A stretch of DNA of 64,000 bases from Syngnathus acus (taxonomy: Eukaryota; Chordata; Actinopteri; Syngnathiformes; Syngnathidae), in NCBI RefSeq assembly GCF_901709675.1, contig NC_051101.1, positions 10,498,501 through 10,562,500 on the forward strand, written 5' to 3'. Below are positions 46,001-57,847 of the stretch, piece after piece; position 1 is the first letter of the stretch; every line of letters begins with the position of its first letter. The position numbers were made by a program, and so were the translations under genes. The notes beneath the pieces were generated by a model. The model was given only the letters and a program-made list of their open reading frames with translations. It was not told the DNA's origin and made no database searches.

Positions 46001-49000
46001 CAAAAAGCCTTGAGCGTTGTCTGGCGAAGAGACTTTCAACTTTAAAATTACAACCACGGTGAAATATTAAGATTAAATAAAGTCGAGCTGTATTTAAGAC
46101 ACTCGACGCCAGATTCCTTTTTGTGGGCTCGCTTGTTTTATTCGAGACATGGGAAATGTATATTTAATGTGGATTACGTTCAAAACTCATATTAAAGCTA
46201 TACAGCTGCGACACACACTGACTTCAATTGTTCCGAGGAAAAGTGTCAATGTAAAAGTGACCATTTAAAAGAAAAATAATCATCCGGATCTTCGACGACA
46301 TCCTAAACTCGCTGGCGTTTAAGATGATATCCGACAAAGCCACCGCAAATGTTATCCCTTACACATGTTTTGAATTACTTTGACTTCCTTTAAAGGACCG
46401 CAAATAGCTGGTGTGAAAATGATTGTGCATTAAATGCAACATGAAAACAAAATGACTTCCTATGATGCAATAATCGAGGTCGCACACAGTATCCCCATTG
46501 TAAAATTATTATAAAATAAGTTATAGGCTCAATTGTAATTAGGAATGGACAAAATATTGCCTTGATCGACTATGTGGACAATTAATTGATTAATCGAGTC
46601 GAATAAATTAGATCAATTAGAATAAAAATCTTCTTCTTCTTCTTCCTTAAGTGAGACTGAACTAACAGCGCCTCTGCTGGTTGCAGCCAATTATTGCACT
46701 CCGTTATGTCTTGTGATGTTGGAGAAAAGATGTGGCTTTTTCTGCTCTATTTGTTAATTAATCCACAAATGGAATATTAATCAAAATATCATATTTAGAC
46801 GAATGGAAGCCTATCGAACATATTATTGCAAGAAAATCTCCGACTCGACTTCCTCTATAATTGCTTCAAGACATGAATAATCAAAACGGAATCCCACAAA
46901 ATTGACCGAAATTCTAAAAGATCGATTTAGCAAATTATAATCATAAATTTGCTTCAATTATTATCATTACTTTTTATGATTATAATTAAAAGGTTCATAG
47001 CCCCAAAACCACACAAACAACAAAACTTTTGCTCAACTCTTGACTGTTGTCTAAAACAACACATTTGGATGACATCAACCGTTCGGGGAAACACATCTCC
47101 TTTACAAATAGAACAAATAAATGGCCACTCAATTCACTCAGTTTCATTAAAGCTAATTGTGCTACGTAATGGAAACAACTGGACTAAGACCCTCTCGGGA
47201 GCCAAAGCGGAATAATGTCATTCGAAAGGTCTTGTGCCTACACCCATCTCCGAGCACATCCCCTGTTATGAGTTAAAAAAAAAAAAAAATGGAGGTCTGC
47301 ACCGAATGTTGTATCTCACGCTTGACTAGTAACGTCCGACATATTTAACTTTGACATAACTCAGTCGCAAATGTTTACAACTGAAAAGCATTTAAATGGA
47401 TTTTTCTTTGTATGATAATGAAAGTCGTGGCTTTCTTATTCCCGCTTTTTTTTTTAACACTGGTTTGTGTCAGCGTGACTCCCCGAAGACCGTTTTTAGG
47501 GACACGGGAAAAAGAGAAAGGCGAGGAAATAGGAGGGAGAGCAAAAAGGAGTCCTCAGGTTTCACAGCTGCAGGCCCAGCTCAAGTCGAAAGTAAATGGA
47601 CTTGAGGAAAGCCAATCCTAATTGATTCCAAGCCTCAAAGCTCTTTAGTAAACATTGTGGAGCAATGAAAATGACTTGTTATCCTAATTCATTGGATGCT
47701 CGCGTTGTGTGTTCAACAAAGCTCAAGAACAATTCAAGGAAGTTAAATGATGATGACTAGGACAGATTTTTTTTTTTTTTTTAGCAAAATAACCTCTGCT
47801 GAGCCACAAAGAATAAAAGTTTACAGGCCTTCGACGTTTGCTTGAAAACCTATCAATCCTAAATAAGGAAAAGTCGTTATTGTATGTAAAGGTATTTTAA
47901 ATACAGGTTTTTTTTTCATCATAGAACCTCAGAGGATGAACTATAAAAACATCATAGATGGGGAAAATTTGATATTTGCCAACAGTAATTACCAACGCAT
48001 GGGTCCAACTAAGAATTTGAGCCAACGTGAGTAAAAAAAAAAAAAAAGGCATTTAAGACTAAATATTCAGGAAAATCCCAGTCCCAAAAAAATCACAATT
48101 GAATGTGTGAGCAGTAAAGAGGTAAAAATTCTTTTAAGTTTTTAATGACAGGTAAAGTCAGGTGAAGCAGATCCCGCAACGTCTAGGTTACCGACCGTGA
48201 TTGCCGCTGCACCTCCAAAGCGGATGAAATTCCATCCCCCTGTCCGTCCTTGACAAACAGCCCGACGGCATGTCAGTCAGGCTTATAGTGATGGGCCTCC
48301 CATCCAATATTCACAAGCTTCTCGAGCTGTAAATCTACTCAGGATAACCTCGACGCAGCATGGGCCCAACACTGAGACATCTCAATGTCTGGCTTTCCAC
48401 AAGGCCTGGTTTAAAGTAACACAGAATTGGCACGAGTCTGAAGGTGGTTGGGGTCGAGGGATAGGCGGACTGAAAGTCGTCACTGCCACCATATAAGTTG
48501 CTTTATGCTTTTATCTGGCAAGGGACCGTATTTGGGAATGTAAGTGAAGGTGAACCTTGCACACTTTTGTATGTGGTGACATTTTCTCAGTTAGGCAGCA
48601 AATAAAATTTCAATCTATGAAAAATGTGGGAAAAATGTGACTTGATGATGATGTATCATCCATGATGAAATGTAATTGTAGTAGTCAGAGAGCATTAAAA
48701 ATATATATAATAATAATAAAATGATAAATATAATAAATAAAATGAAAAAATAAAATAAATTGTAGTGTCAGAGAGTTTCAAAATAAAATAAAAGACCTTA
48801 GTTGAAAAAGCCTCAAAGGAGAATTATTTTTTTTTTTTACAATTGTGTGACAATATGAAGTGAATTGGAATGACATCGACACTCAGGAACGGAATGTGTT
48901 CCGCCTTTGAGGTTCCCCTATACTTCATTCCACATTCCAGGTATCATTTCACACCTATGGCACGCTAGCCCAAAACTCCCAGACAACCACGCCGCGAGAG

Positions 49001-52000
49001 CTGTCATTCTCCCGCAATCTTAGAACATGAAATGTTAAACCACTGTTAAAGCGGACACTACTGAAAACTTCAACAGTGACTTCATCTTCGGTATTTTCTG
49101 CTTAGGGACAATACGGAATGAAGAGCAAAAACCAAAAGTAACAAAACACTACCATTACCTCAGAGACCAACGTTTGACAATCGGCATCAAAACAAAGAAG
49201 ACAGGTCGAGCCTGTCGAGATACCCGCCAATAGTTGCACCGTTTGTATGTGTTTCCTTTCCAATTTCCTTTGCAACGTTCCTAATTAAATGTGAGGTTGA
49301 TTACATTCCGACTCACCCAATCTGTCTGTTGGTGGATGGAGCCTGAGTGATGACGGAGCTGGACTGAGGAGAGGGCAGCGCCTGCTGGATCACTATGCTG
49401 GTGTCGTGGTTGCCCATTCTCGAGTGGGCCTGCTGGTGTTGGCCCCCTTGGCCGTGTAGAGAGATGTTCTGAAAATCCAAAGACTGGGTTATGTAAATCT
49501 GTTTTTGAAATGAGTCATTTTTCATGTCACATTCTTTCAATGCTATCATTTGTTGAATTGTGTATATTTTGCTTGCTGAGGCTCGCCCCCCTGCTGACTT
49601 GGCACAAACTCCCGTCATAAAGCATCCAAATTGGGGAGGCTAGACGTGGCTGACCCGGGCACAGACAAGATCTACTTGGACAACATCCTTAGGTAGAACT
49701 TGCACCACACATTTTTCCAGACAAGCTGATTAGATAAGAAATGTGTCTTGTGATGATTTGACAAGTAGCACTGCATCATCGTCTTCATCTACAAAGCGTG
49801 CTGTATGATGATATGTTTATTGGAACTGTCCAAAGGACGCTTGGAAACTTTGCAAGATGGAGGACTCGCTCACAAGTTGACGTTTTATTTGATGTTCCAG
49901 GTGACGAACTCAATCTCTCATCTCCTCACCTGGGTTGGATGACAAATCTCCACCTGCTAGCCAGGTCTGTCAATGTCAACAAGACATACCACAAAAGACA
50001 CCTGGGGGGGTTCCAAGCCCATTTTGGCCACCCCATAGCGCCGCCAGTGCCCAGGAAAGACAAAATCCTGTAGCTAAAGAAGAAACTGTAGATCCCTCGC
50101 TTTGTGTTCCTGTCAACTGTAGGACCTTGTATAGACAGGTGTGCTCCTTTTCCAAATCATCTCCAATCAGATTTGCCTCGGAAGAACTCCAATTCAGCTG
50201 TAGAAACATTCTGATGATGATGGGTGGAAACAGGAAGCACGTGAGCTCAATTTAGAGATTCAGGGCAAAGGCTGTGAATACTTATGGACTTTTTTTTTTT
50301 AAATACACTCCAAAAAAATTAGGGGTGATGTGTGTGGTAAAAAAAATAAAGTTAATCCATTTGTAACAAGAAAAGTGGAAAGACGCATTGTTCTTTTCTA
50401 ACCTACAACTGCTTGCGGTGGAAAAGTGATATGATTGATGAGATAGGAAGTCCTCAGCACCTGACCTGACCCCTGTCAGAGAGCATGTGGCTTCAGGTTC
50501 ACCTGTTTTAACCCCGGGCTTCCATTTCCGTAGTACCTGTTTGGAGTCTTCTTCTTCCTGGGCCTTGCAGAACTCTTGCTCGATGGAGCAGTCGAGCTCG
50601 CTGAACAGTCCCACCTCCTCGCAGTTCTTCAGGAAGCGTGTTGGCGTTGGCGTCTGGTCTGTAGATCAAGTATGATCATGTGGTTATTTTTTGGACTTTG
50701 TTTGTAAGAATGCTTTTTGTTGAACATTTAATTCCATCAAATGGTTTCGCTATTTACTTTGGTTGCGGGGTGACGTGACGTTTGCTCCATTCGAGTAACT
50801 GCTTGAAAAACAAAAAAGCACATTACTATAATGTGCTTGGTATTATTTTTAGGAAAACGTGACAATTTGATGAGGAAGTGGAGCCGCTTCTCCTGGACAG
50901 CATGGGCTGATAAAGTACAGATCTCAGCCACCATGCGGGGGTCTCATTTGTTGAGGGCGCTCAAAAAGCTGTGCTAGTCAACTTGGCTTTGTGGGGGGTT
51001 CGCACAGATCAGGTTTCAGACAGTTGAGGGTGATTTTAGGATCAGGGTTGTTTCAAAGGCTAAAAGCATAGCTCACAGTCTGTTTATCTACTTTCAGGAG
51101 ACCAAGGCTTGTTTCACTCTGACTTGCATGCTGACCTATGAACCCTAAATGAGTTATTTTGCTCACCACATTTTTTTTTTTCTTGGAGGCTAATAGTGCT
51201 TGAAAGAAAAACGAGAGTGGAGTTGATGATAAGACCTGGTGAAATGATTTATTCATTTAATATATTAATTTAAATATTTTCACACGGCTTATGATGCTGG
51301 AGAGTAGCAAATGGATACTTTCAATTAAAGCGTTTCTTAGGGAAAATAATGCAAGCCTGAGAGCTAAGGTTAGAAATAAATTAAAAAAAATTTTTTTTTT
51401 TTAAATAAATAAAATTGAAAATATAAATATATATAAATAAAAATAAAATATAATATAACTAAATAAATATAAATAAATATAATAAAATATAACATAATAA
51501 AACAAACATTCAGAATTGCCTTGACATAACTGAAATTAGCATATCTATTTCTTAGAAACCTTTCCAGAAGATCAACTGAGTGCATAGACATTCAATAAAC
51601 AAAATTGTCCCAGTCAGACGTTAGCATCTCTTGGGCTAGCCGCGTGCGCGTCACAAGACTGTAAACAAGGCGCGTGGTGAAGATCACAGTCGTAACTCAC
51701 CTGATAACAAGTTGTCATTCTTTATGGAAGGAAACTTAAGGGTCATCTCATGTTTGTGTCGATGTATCATCAGATGGTCTTCAGTGGGGAAGCGCTGAAC
51801 ACAACATGCATCAATACAAAGATGAATCAAAAGCATTTCAAAGATTCTGAGATCTTTTTACGGCCGTTCTTGAGTCCCTCCTTGATATGCAAGACAGTAA
51901 CCTCCCTCCTCAGTCGACCTCTGCGTCCTCTTCATATTACACACATGAACACACACTGTCTTGACACACTAACCTGAGAACAGCCAGGAGCGTTGCAAAC

Positions 52001-52027
52001 ATACGGCCTTTCCGGGTCTGAGTTCAT
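26123..52027 (-). CDS. creb5: CREB5, bZIP transcription factor, 10 coding exons, 504 aa
   Basis: ATF2/ATF7/CREB5-family activator that binds CRE (TGACGTCA) as homo- or heterodimer with Jun family members; nuclear. The ten exons listed separately sum to 1,515 nt including stop, close to human CREB5 (508 aa), with all phases consistent. Order: C2H2 finger (Cys11, Cys16, His29, His33), the conserved TPTPTRFL segment (site of activating phosphorylation in ATF2 relatives), Ser/Gln-rich middle, His-rich region (221-341), basic region and leucine zipper (about 370-435), conserved C-terminus ending NPIR. The start is ATG at 52027, giving [11 protein letters not shown], equivalent to the shorter human N-terminus. 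Longer N-termini from upstream exons are possible and were not found. It is convergent with CPVL and head-to-head with JAZF1. Confidence 0.97.
26486..26508. repeat. poly-T run in CREB5 last intron
   Basis: An uninterrupted run of about 23 T's between exons 10 and 9. On the transcribed strand it is poly-A. Confidence 0.9.
26848..26855. promoter_or_regulatory. CRE palindrome in CREB5 intron 9
   Basis: TGACGTCA, a perfect binding site for the family encoded here. Whether it is used is unknown. Confidence 0.35.
27016..27124 (-). CDS. creb5: CREB5 coding exon 9, leucine zipper
   Basis: [20 protein letters not shown] followed by [15 protein letters not shown]. It ends in phase 1 before GTGAGT. 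Confidence 0.97.
27199..27509. mobile_element. MITE with ~24-bp terminal inverted repeats, TA duplication
   Basis: Starts TACCGTATTTTCCGCACTAT and ends with its inverted copy ATAGTGCGGAAAATACGGTA. It holds repeated GGTGCGCCTTATA motifs internally, plus a nested fragment (27312-27348) resembling a hAT end (GTGTCCAAAGTCCGGCCCGTGG). It stops 30 bp from the donor of CREB5 exon 8. Confidence 0.85.
27540..27767 (-). CDS. creb5: CREB5 coding exon 8, basic region and zipper start
   Basis: 76 codons, from [12 protein letters not shown] through [20 protein letters not shown] to the basic region [15 protein letters not shown], and on to TQTNMQLQ. Confidence 0.98.
28440..28664. mobile_element. hAT remnant in CREB5 intron 7
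   Basis: Ends CAAGGGTGTCAAACTCA and TTGAGTTTGACACCTCAG form an imperfect inverted pair. The interior has the usual GGGCCGGATCTGGCCCC. No clear target duplication was found. Confidence 0.65.
29068..29430 (-). CDS. creb5: CREB5 coding exon 7, His-rich region
   Basis: 121 codons: [34 protein letters not shown], then a His-rich tract with Gly-His-Gly-Gln repeats, ending [11 protein letters not shown]. Confidence 0.96.
31979..32157. repeat. imperfect direct duplication in CREB5 intron 6
   Basis: CATTTATTTGACCA-CTTT/TTTT-GCAGTA and the later TTTTTAACTTTACAAAAGAG occur twice in the same order. The second unit is lengthened by an ATT-rich expansion. Confidence 0.8.
33977..34007. repeat. (TA)n microsatellite
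   Basis: About 15 TA units inside a 180-bp AT-only stretch. The long open frame across it (33771-34226) is low-complexity and not a gene. Confidence 0.9.
39007..39117 (-). CDS. creb5: CREB5 coding exon 6
   Basis: 37 codons, starting [17 protein letters not shown] and ending MHSEAKL before GTGAGT. Confidence 0.95.
39740..40492. repeat. ~100-bp tandem repeat, four units, interrupted by a LINE tail
   Basis: Four copies of a module with TGTGGACA...AAAAGTATTGGGACACT...AGGAAGTGGCAACAAAAGAAAATAATGTAACTCTTCTTTTGGCAT (shown in parts) begin near 39743, 39889, 40297 and 40400. Units 3 and 4 are closest to each other. The module resembles a widespread teleost interspersed repeat; a reversed fragment (ATACTTTTGTCCATGTAGTG) is at 62669-62688. 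Confidence 0.8.
39985..40285 (+). mobile_element. non-LTR retrotransposon 3' tail
   Basis: Ends CTTGACATATGAAGGGATTG, then ACAATAAAGCTGACTTTGAC with a TTTGACTTTGA microsatellite tail, a common form of 5'-truncated teleost LINE 3' ends. It is inserted between units 2 and 3 of the tandem repeat. Confidence 0.6.
40649..40775 (-). CDS. creb5: CREB5 coding exon 5
   Basis: [18 protein letters not shown] and [12 protein letters not shown], nearly identical to human. Confidence 0.97.
41739..41960. repeat. AT-rich tandem duplication, two ~115-bp units
   Basis: TTCACAATAATTATTAATAA ... TAATAATTTCACAAGG is repeated as TTTACAATAATTATTAATAA ... TAATAATTTCACAGG, in CREB5 intron 4. Confidence 0.8.
42690..42995. 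repeat. interspersed repeat fragment in CREB5 intron 4
   Basis: Starts TCAATTCAACTGAATTTATA and includes AAGTGCTTTACATTGAGCAA and GGAGGATTTGCTGATTCCAT, parts of a repeat seen often in teleost introns. The class is uncertain. Confidence 0.45.
49317..49468 (-). CDS. creb5: CREB5 coding exon 4
   Basis: Begins [13 protein letters not shown] and ends with the conserved [12 protein letters not shown] block. The first part is more Gly/Gln/His-rich than in human. Confidence 0.96.
49469..51700. other. CREB5 introns around exon 3
   Basis: No further coding segments. An A/T-only low-complexity block is at 51376-51510. Confidence 0.5.
50537..50658 (-). CDS. creb5: CREB5 coding exon 3
   Basis: Begins [20 protein letters not shown], the transactivation segment with the two Thr-Pro sites. 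It continues [20 protein letters not shown]. Confidence 0.97.
51701..51794 (-). CDS. creb5: CREB5 coding exon 2
   Basis: Encodes [20 protein letters not shown], completing the finger with its His pair. It ends in phase 1 before GTGAGT. Confidence 0.96.
51974..52027 (-). CDS. creb5: CREB5 coding exon 1
   Basis: 18 codons, [18 protein letters not shown]: first half of the zinc finger with both Cys. Donor GTTAGT. An upstream out-of-frame ATG lies 13 bp before the start in the same exon (ATGAGAAGTTGTG then ATG). Confidence 0.93.
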
Positions 52028-53988
52028 CACAACTTCTCATAAAACTAAAAAAAAAAAGGGACAAAAAGAGGAAAATAAAGAGAGGAAGTCAGTGAGTGAG
52101 TCACGCAGGTTTTCACAGAAGTATCCTACTGGGAAAAATATAGTCATTTTGTGGCATAAAATTATATTGCACCTGTAGCAGCTGCAAGGTAATTTTGGTA
52201 ATAAACGACGTCTGCTCACGTTTCACTTTAAATTATGTGAAAGTAATGGGTTGCGGTTTTCAAGGGCTGAAAACGATGGATTTAGCCAAATCTCCTCTTG
52301 GGACACCTGACAAACAAAGCTCGTACAGAATTTCGGGGGCAGACCACATCTGCTGGTTAGGGGAAAATTGTTTTCACCTCAATTGTTTCTGTAATTTTGC
52401 AATTAGAGAGAAACGAGACAAATTGGTTAAGACGCTCAAATGTCGTTTTAGGTTTGAGGGATTCTAACTTTGAGTTTCATCATAAAGGAGTCATTTTAGT
52501 GTCAGATTTATTCAGTCGGGTCTTATGACAAGAAAGATGTGATGTGGCAGAGCAGTACAGCATGAGAAAGCATAAAATGCAAACTTGTTCCTGAATTCAG
52601 GCAATGGCCTTGATGCTAATGTTAGCTGCTAATGTTTATTCAGCAACTTTTGGCTTTGGCACTTATCAAACTTTGTATTTGTATTGTATGATTTGACATT
52701 TAAGGTTAATATTTTCGAGCAAGGATTTAAAATTAAAACATTACATCTTACAGCCAGCCGTAAATTCTGGCAGTGGGTTTGATGCTAACGTTAGCTGCTA
52801 ACGTTTAGTCAACAACTGGCAAGCTGCCTTATGGCTTCGTCACTTGTTATCAAAATTTGAGTATTATATAATTCAAGGTTACAAAGGTAGTCCTAACACG
52901 AGATTTACTTGATTTTTTAAAATCCTCATTTAATATATTTGGGCTTTTTTAATCGTTCAAATATGGAAAGGTTGTTAATAATACTCCAAACTTCTTTTTA
53001 CACTTTTATGACAGATATTAAAATTTGACTTAAAGCATTGCCTGTTAATTGGGTTATTTTTCACATTGGCGTCTGGCATTAATTATTTTTTTTGGCAATA
53101 TTTCCTGTGGGGAAAAATTGTTTTGAAATCCAAACAAACTGGAGGTTGACCAACTTTCTGGGACAGAGTGTGCTCACCCTTGGAGCTGCAACTATATTGA
53201 AGCATTACATTTATTGAGCAGAGCAACCACACAATTTAGAGGCACACTGAAGCACCTGAGGAAGAATTGGGAGGGTTTAATACCTCGCTCAAGGGAACAT
53301 TACTCACTCTGACCCTGTCATATCCTGTTTGGAATTCAAGATGATAAAATAAAGAAAGCAAAAAAATGGAGATTTATTTGTTTTTGCCAGGTGCTGCAAA
53401 CTGTAAAATCTGACTGAAGTCATGGATGGCCAAGTTTCATGCCACGCTAAAATACAAACAAATGCAGGATATTTTTTTAAAAAGAGCATGTGTCATATAT
53501 TCCATTTAAAGAAAATAATAAACAAAAAAACCCACGAAAAAATTATAGGTCTGCAAATTCTGTGACTGGCTCATCCCTCTTTTCACTTATAGTTATTGGA
53601 ATGTAGACATGGCAACGACACAAACGAGACATTCGGAATCCATCTAAAAATGCATTCATGGTTGCGCATCAGAGGGGGGGAAAAAAAAAAAAACACATCA
53701 AAACATTTTAACGGCTACTCAAGATCGATCCAAGGCCGAATATGCGGCGGTTTAAAGGCTCAGAGCCCGGAGTGCGTTTAGGAAAACACAACCTTGACTC
53801 AGTGTTGCAAATGCAAAACTACAAACAGGGATTGACTACCTGTCTCGCTTGCAAAGTCCAGCGTTTGATTAACCAATCTAACGCTCAACCTTGTTGGCGA
53901 GATGAGCGCTACATGGAAGTCAAGGACATTTGGAAGATGAAGTGCAGTCGTGAGAATAGATTTTTTAACACCATAACCATTCATAAGA
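52028..53988. other. region upstream of CREB5 coding exon 1
   Basis: AT-rich, with no recognisable coding segment. A near duplication (TTGATGCTAA(T/C)GTTAGCTGCTAA) occurs at about 52610-52633 and 52779-52802. 5' non-coding exons of CREB5 may lie here or farther right, but none can be identified. Confidence 0.4.
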
Positions 53989-54061
53989 GCCTGGATAGCT
54001 CAGTCGGTAGAGCATCAGACTTTTAATCTGAGGGTCCAGGGTTCAAGTCCCTGTTCAGGCG
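53989..54061 (+). tRNA. tRNA-Lys (anticodon UUU)
   Basis: 73 nt. Acceptor stem GCCTGGA pairs with TTCAGGC (one G-T wobble). The anticodon arm TCAGA-CTTTTAA-TCTGA gives anticodon TTT. A-box TAGCTCAGTCGG and B-box GGTTCAAGTCC are intact. There is no intron, and a T6 pol III stop lies at 54067-54072. It matches the vertebrate tRNA-Lys(UUU) consensus, so it is a gene rather than a SINE head. It lies 2 kb upstream of, and antisense to, CREB5. Confidence 0.95.
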
Positions 54062-54171
54062 AAGAATTTTTTAAGCAATAGTGGTTCAGAAACTTGAGAT
54101 CCATGGTTATATATTGCACTTCAAATTCAAAATATGAGCAATACCGTATTATACATTACATGTAAGAAGCA

Positions 54172-54240
54172 CTGGCGGAGCTAGAGGGGGGCCACGCAGG
54201 GGCACTGGCTCCCTCTTGAAATATCCTTGGACCACACAAC
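54172..54240. mobile_element. hAT-type end fragment
   Basis: CACTGGCGGAGCTAGAGGGG is followed by GGGGCACTGGCTCCC. Its reverse form is related to the fragment ending CTGTAGCTCCACCAGTGGC at 33110. Only one end is present. Confidence 0.45.
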
Positions 54241-57240
54241 TGACTTTTGTATTTCCCAATTTTTTCCCACATTTCTCCCATTTTCCATATGGAACATATA
54301 ATGCTTTTTTTGGGAGATTTTTTTGGTCTCTTATTTATCTGTTGACCTGCACACCACCATTCTTATAACAGTCCTAACAAGACATCGCTGCACTTTTGAA
54401 GTTACCCTTCGCCAGATGCAGGCTGTAATGTGTAATCTAATAATAAGGCGCATCTAATTATCTGACCGGGGAATGTTGTGTCTAAAAATCTATCTCAAAA
54501 CGTACGACAGTCGCTGAGTTCCGTGTAAAAACCAAATGCTGTGTTTTCTGTTACAGCTCTGATGTGGTCATTTTATTTCATACAAGAGGCTATTGAAACA
54601 TATGGGATGCTATAAAAGAATTCCTCCTTACTAAATTTGTCATTTATTCCACTTAACATGTTTATGATTATTTTTACCTTTGGGTAAGTTTAACTGGGCA
54701 CTCAGATGTAAACTACTTCAATGTGTCTTTTTCATGGCTACAGACTTATTTCCTCAAGCACAGTCAAAACACTCAAATATTGTGTTATGCTAAGCAGCAC
54801 TGTTTTGCCAACAAGCCGGGCTTCACGAACAAGGTCTGGACAGGGTCTCGCTGTCAGAGACCAACGAGGCCCAGTTCTCGCTTGCTGTCACCAGGTCACC
54901 GTGGGCCCCTGAAAACTCAGCTGGTCCACTTTGACACAACAAACAAAATATGAAGCCGCACTGGATGAAAAATGGCGACTTTCATGCGGCTTTCCGTTGT
55001 CGCTTGTTCCGTGTCAAAAATATCGTCCCGGGTGAAAAATACGTCGTTCTGCATTTCAAATAGATCCAAATTCAAACCATATGAGGTGGGGGGGAAAAAG
55101 GCGGAATCATTAATTCTGTAAATGACCCAATCACTTTCACACTTCTCATAATCAGTCCTTAAATATCCTTTCCTTGGAAAGGCCACTTGGCTCTAATTTG
55201 ATATAGATGTTTAACTTCAGCAAAGGAAATTTGGTTACGCTTTACATTAACTATAACCCGATGTGTGCGCAGGGGAAGGATTAAGGGTGTGGAGTTCAAT
55301 TTCAAGAAGAAGTAAGGGAATGAATTCTCCAGGTTGAGTGCATATTTGAATTTCAACAGCACATCAAGGGAATGAGTGGCGGGCGAGGGGGGGGGGGGGG
55401 CGAAAAGGCGTACGGGGTTAAAGCAAGCGAAAACATGCACAGCAATTCAAACCTCCAGCTCCCCACAGCCTGGGCCTTTGACAGTACAGGTTCAAGGTGG
55501 GATCACCACAGTCCCTCAGGCAGGGGGGGGGGGGGGGGGTGCATGGACCACCTCGACAATGTATGCAAGCGCACTCAATCCATTTTAAAGCGGCGTTTCT
55601 TAATCGCAGCACCGTGACAGATTATCAGATGTGCCGTGGGAAATTATCTAATTTCAACTCAAGTGGTTCGCAAAATGACATCTGTGTTCATTTTTCGATG
55701 CCAGAAACTTCTAGTGACAGGTAGACCAATTAAATGCTCTTCCACTCGATGTCATAATTAACCGCTCTATGCACTTGGTGAGACATCTTTGTGTGATGCT
55801 GTGCCAAGGAAATTTTTTTCCCCTAAAATTGTTGGAAAATATTGCTTTTAAGGGATGTTTGTTTATGAATGACTGAGGAAAATTGTTGACTGGACCGTGA
55901 CTGATTTTATAGATTTAAGCCAAAATTAGGAGAGGCTGGTTTCACCTTGACCAGATGTAGCAACCATCACGAAAGAAATGGAAATGCAGGTTGTCTTTCA
56001 CATGCAGCTGGATAATCAACAAGTTGATTTGGAATATGGTAAGAATTAGGTCCGCATTAAGCACATAAGCATAGTTAGCTACATAAGTGACATTTTCAAA
56101 TGTGGAGACAAGGATGAGGTAAAGTGTTGAAGAGAATTGGGTGAAAACTTTTACAAAGTTAACAAATTTACTAAAAGCTACAGTTGATCAAAAATGGTCT
56201 TATCTGCCCCCGGATTTGGAAAAACAACATTGGCGTGCATTCTTCCATTTGCAGCAACTTGTGTTTGTGTTTAAGTCCCGCCTTCTTCCACAGAGTTACG
56301 CCTCAGATCTTGTTTACATGCACATTACATAGTTTACATTTACATTAGCACATATAGTGTCCCGTAATTTAACGATACAATTATTTTTTATTGGTGTTTT
56401 ATTTCATCTGAATTAATTTCAGGCCCTATTTTGAATATAAAGTTTTTTTCTAAATTAATCTGTGGCTATAAAATTGTGTGGAAAAGTAAAAAAGTTTTTT
56501 TAAGAGGCTAACTCAGGTCATTATTGTCGCACATATGTCAATTTATTAAAAGTTAATTTCATACCTGTTTTTTGAGGGGGTGAATAAAACCAAGTTGCAT
56601 GCATTACAATTAAGAGGCAATCATAACATTACAAATGACATAACTAATTATACATAATGTATTACAGTAACCTACAGGTGTTTAAATACAACAAAAAGAG
56701 TCAATACCATCAAGTTTCCAAAGTGTCACTGATTCAATTACACCCTCCAGCAACACCTTTAAAAAAAAAAACAGCCATCCCCTGTTGCCACTAACATTAT
56801 GTTTACATTGATGGATTAAAAACACAAAACCCATTTCAGGTAGAGTTTGCCCATAAACAATAAAAGAACATTACTCTTATGAAAAGCATTGATGTTATGT
56901 CAGTCAAAGCCTCTCCATTAAGTTTGATCTGATTTTATAGGAGTATGCATGTATGCAACGTCATCCATACACTGTACCCTTAAATGTGCTGAATAAATAA
57001 TAGAATCATCAATCTTAAAGCTTTTATACGGGGCGTTTGATTACTATAAATAATTAAAGGCGACACACTGGCTAATGGTGCAAGCCTACATAATCATTTA
57101 TCAACATTCACAGCAGCATGCATTGGGACACAAGTAGTTATTGATAGCGTGTCACATAAACATCATGACAGTGGTGAGCAATCAAATAATTGGAGCGTGT
57201 AAATTGCGTGTTTTTTTTTTTTTTAAAAACCGCGTCAGCA
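54241..57240. other. CREB5-JAZF1 intergenic, left part
   Basis: No gene recognised. It holds poly-G runs near 55389 and 55521-55539, and AT-rich sequence elsewhere. Confidence 0.45.
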
Positions 57241-57283
57241 CAAGTAAGCCTCGTCAGCATCAAATATCGACTTATCTGCAAAA

Positions 57284-57291
57284 TGACGTCA
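57284..57291. promoter_or_regulatory. CRE palindrome 1, CREB5-JAZF1 interval
   Basis: TGACGTCA at the left edge of a CpG-rich segment (about 57370-57480). Confidence 0.45.
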
Positions 57292-57847
57292 TGGTGTGGA
57301 TGAATTGATTGCAACAACGAGGAAGTCTGTTTTTTTTAAGAGGAGAACATTGAATAGAGATTATGTGGTCGCTTTGCTGTGGTGGGCTGCAGCGCGCGCA
57401 CCGCACACCGGCTCGGAGCTGGCTGCCTATCCCGAGATGGGACAAGCGAAGAGAAAACTATCCCAGCCCGGTGGATCCAATATAATGATAAACACCCTGT
57501 GCAATCATCTATCTTGAGATATTCCATCGAGCATGCGATAATTTGTGTGGACTTCAAACTTAACGGTGAACACCCAAGTGACATGTCACGGCGCCAGCAT
57601 CGTGACACTTAATCACAAGCAACGTGCATCAACGAAAGAAATCCTAAACAAGCGTGTCACGACAAAACAAGCTGTTGCATTCAAAAGTAGCAATGATGGT
57701 GTCAAAATAAACTACAGCGTGCGTCCCACTGCGAGTCTTTTTTTTTTCCAACTTACCAAACAAGTGTAGAAAACGCGAAGCGGCCACTCAGAAGAAACCA
57801 CGTTGGACTGAGAAAAGATTACAATACGATCTATTTAGAGAAGCATA

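Larger units (their letters stand above)
40776..49316. other. CREB5 intron 4 (8.5 kb) contents
   Basis: No exon recognised besides the repeats listed. It includes a (GA)n run near 43799 and a C-run (45541-45552). A long reverse frame at 43176-43772 has no recognisable domain and is probably chance. Confidence 0.5.

Noticed and set aside
49563-49618. Extension of the CREB5 exon 4 frame upstream to 49618 (frame starting [11 protein letters not shown])
   Set aside because: The frame continues through an AG acceptor at 49469. The residues upstream do not resemble CREB5, while NISLHG right after the acceptor does.
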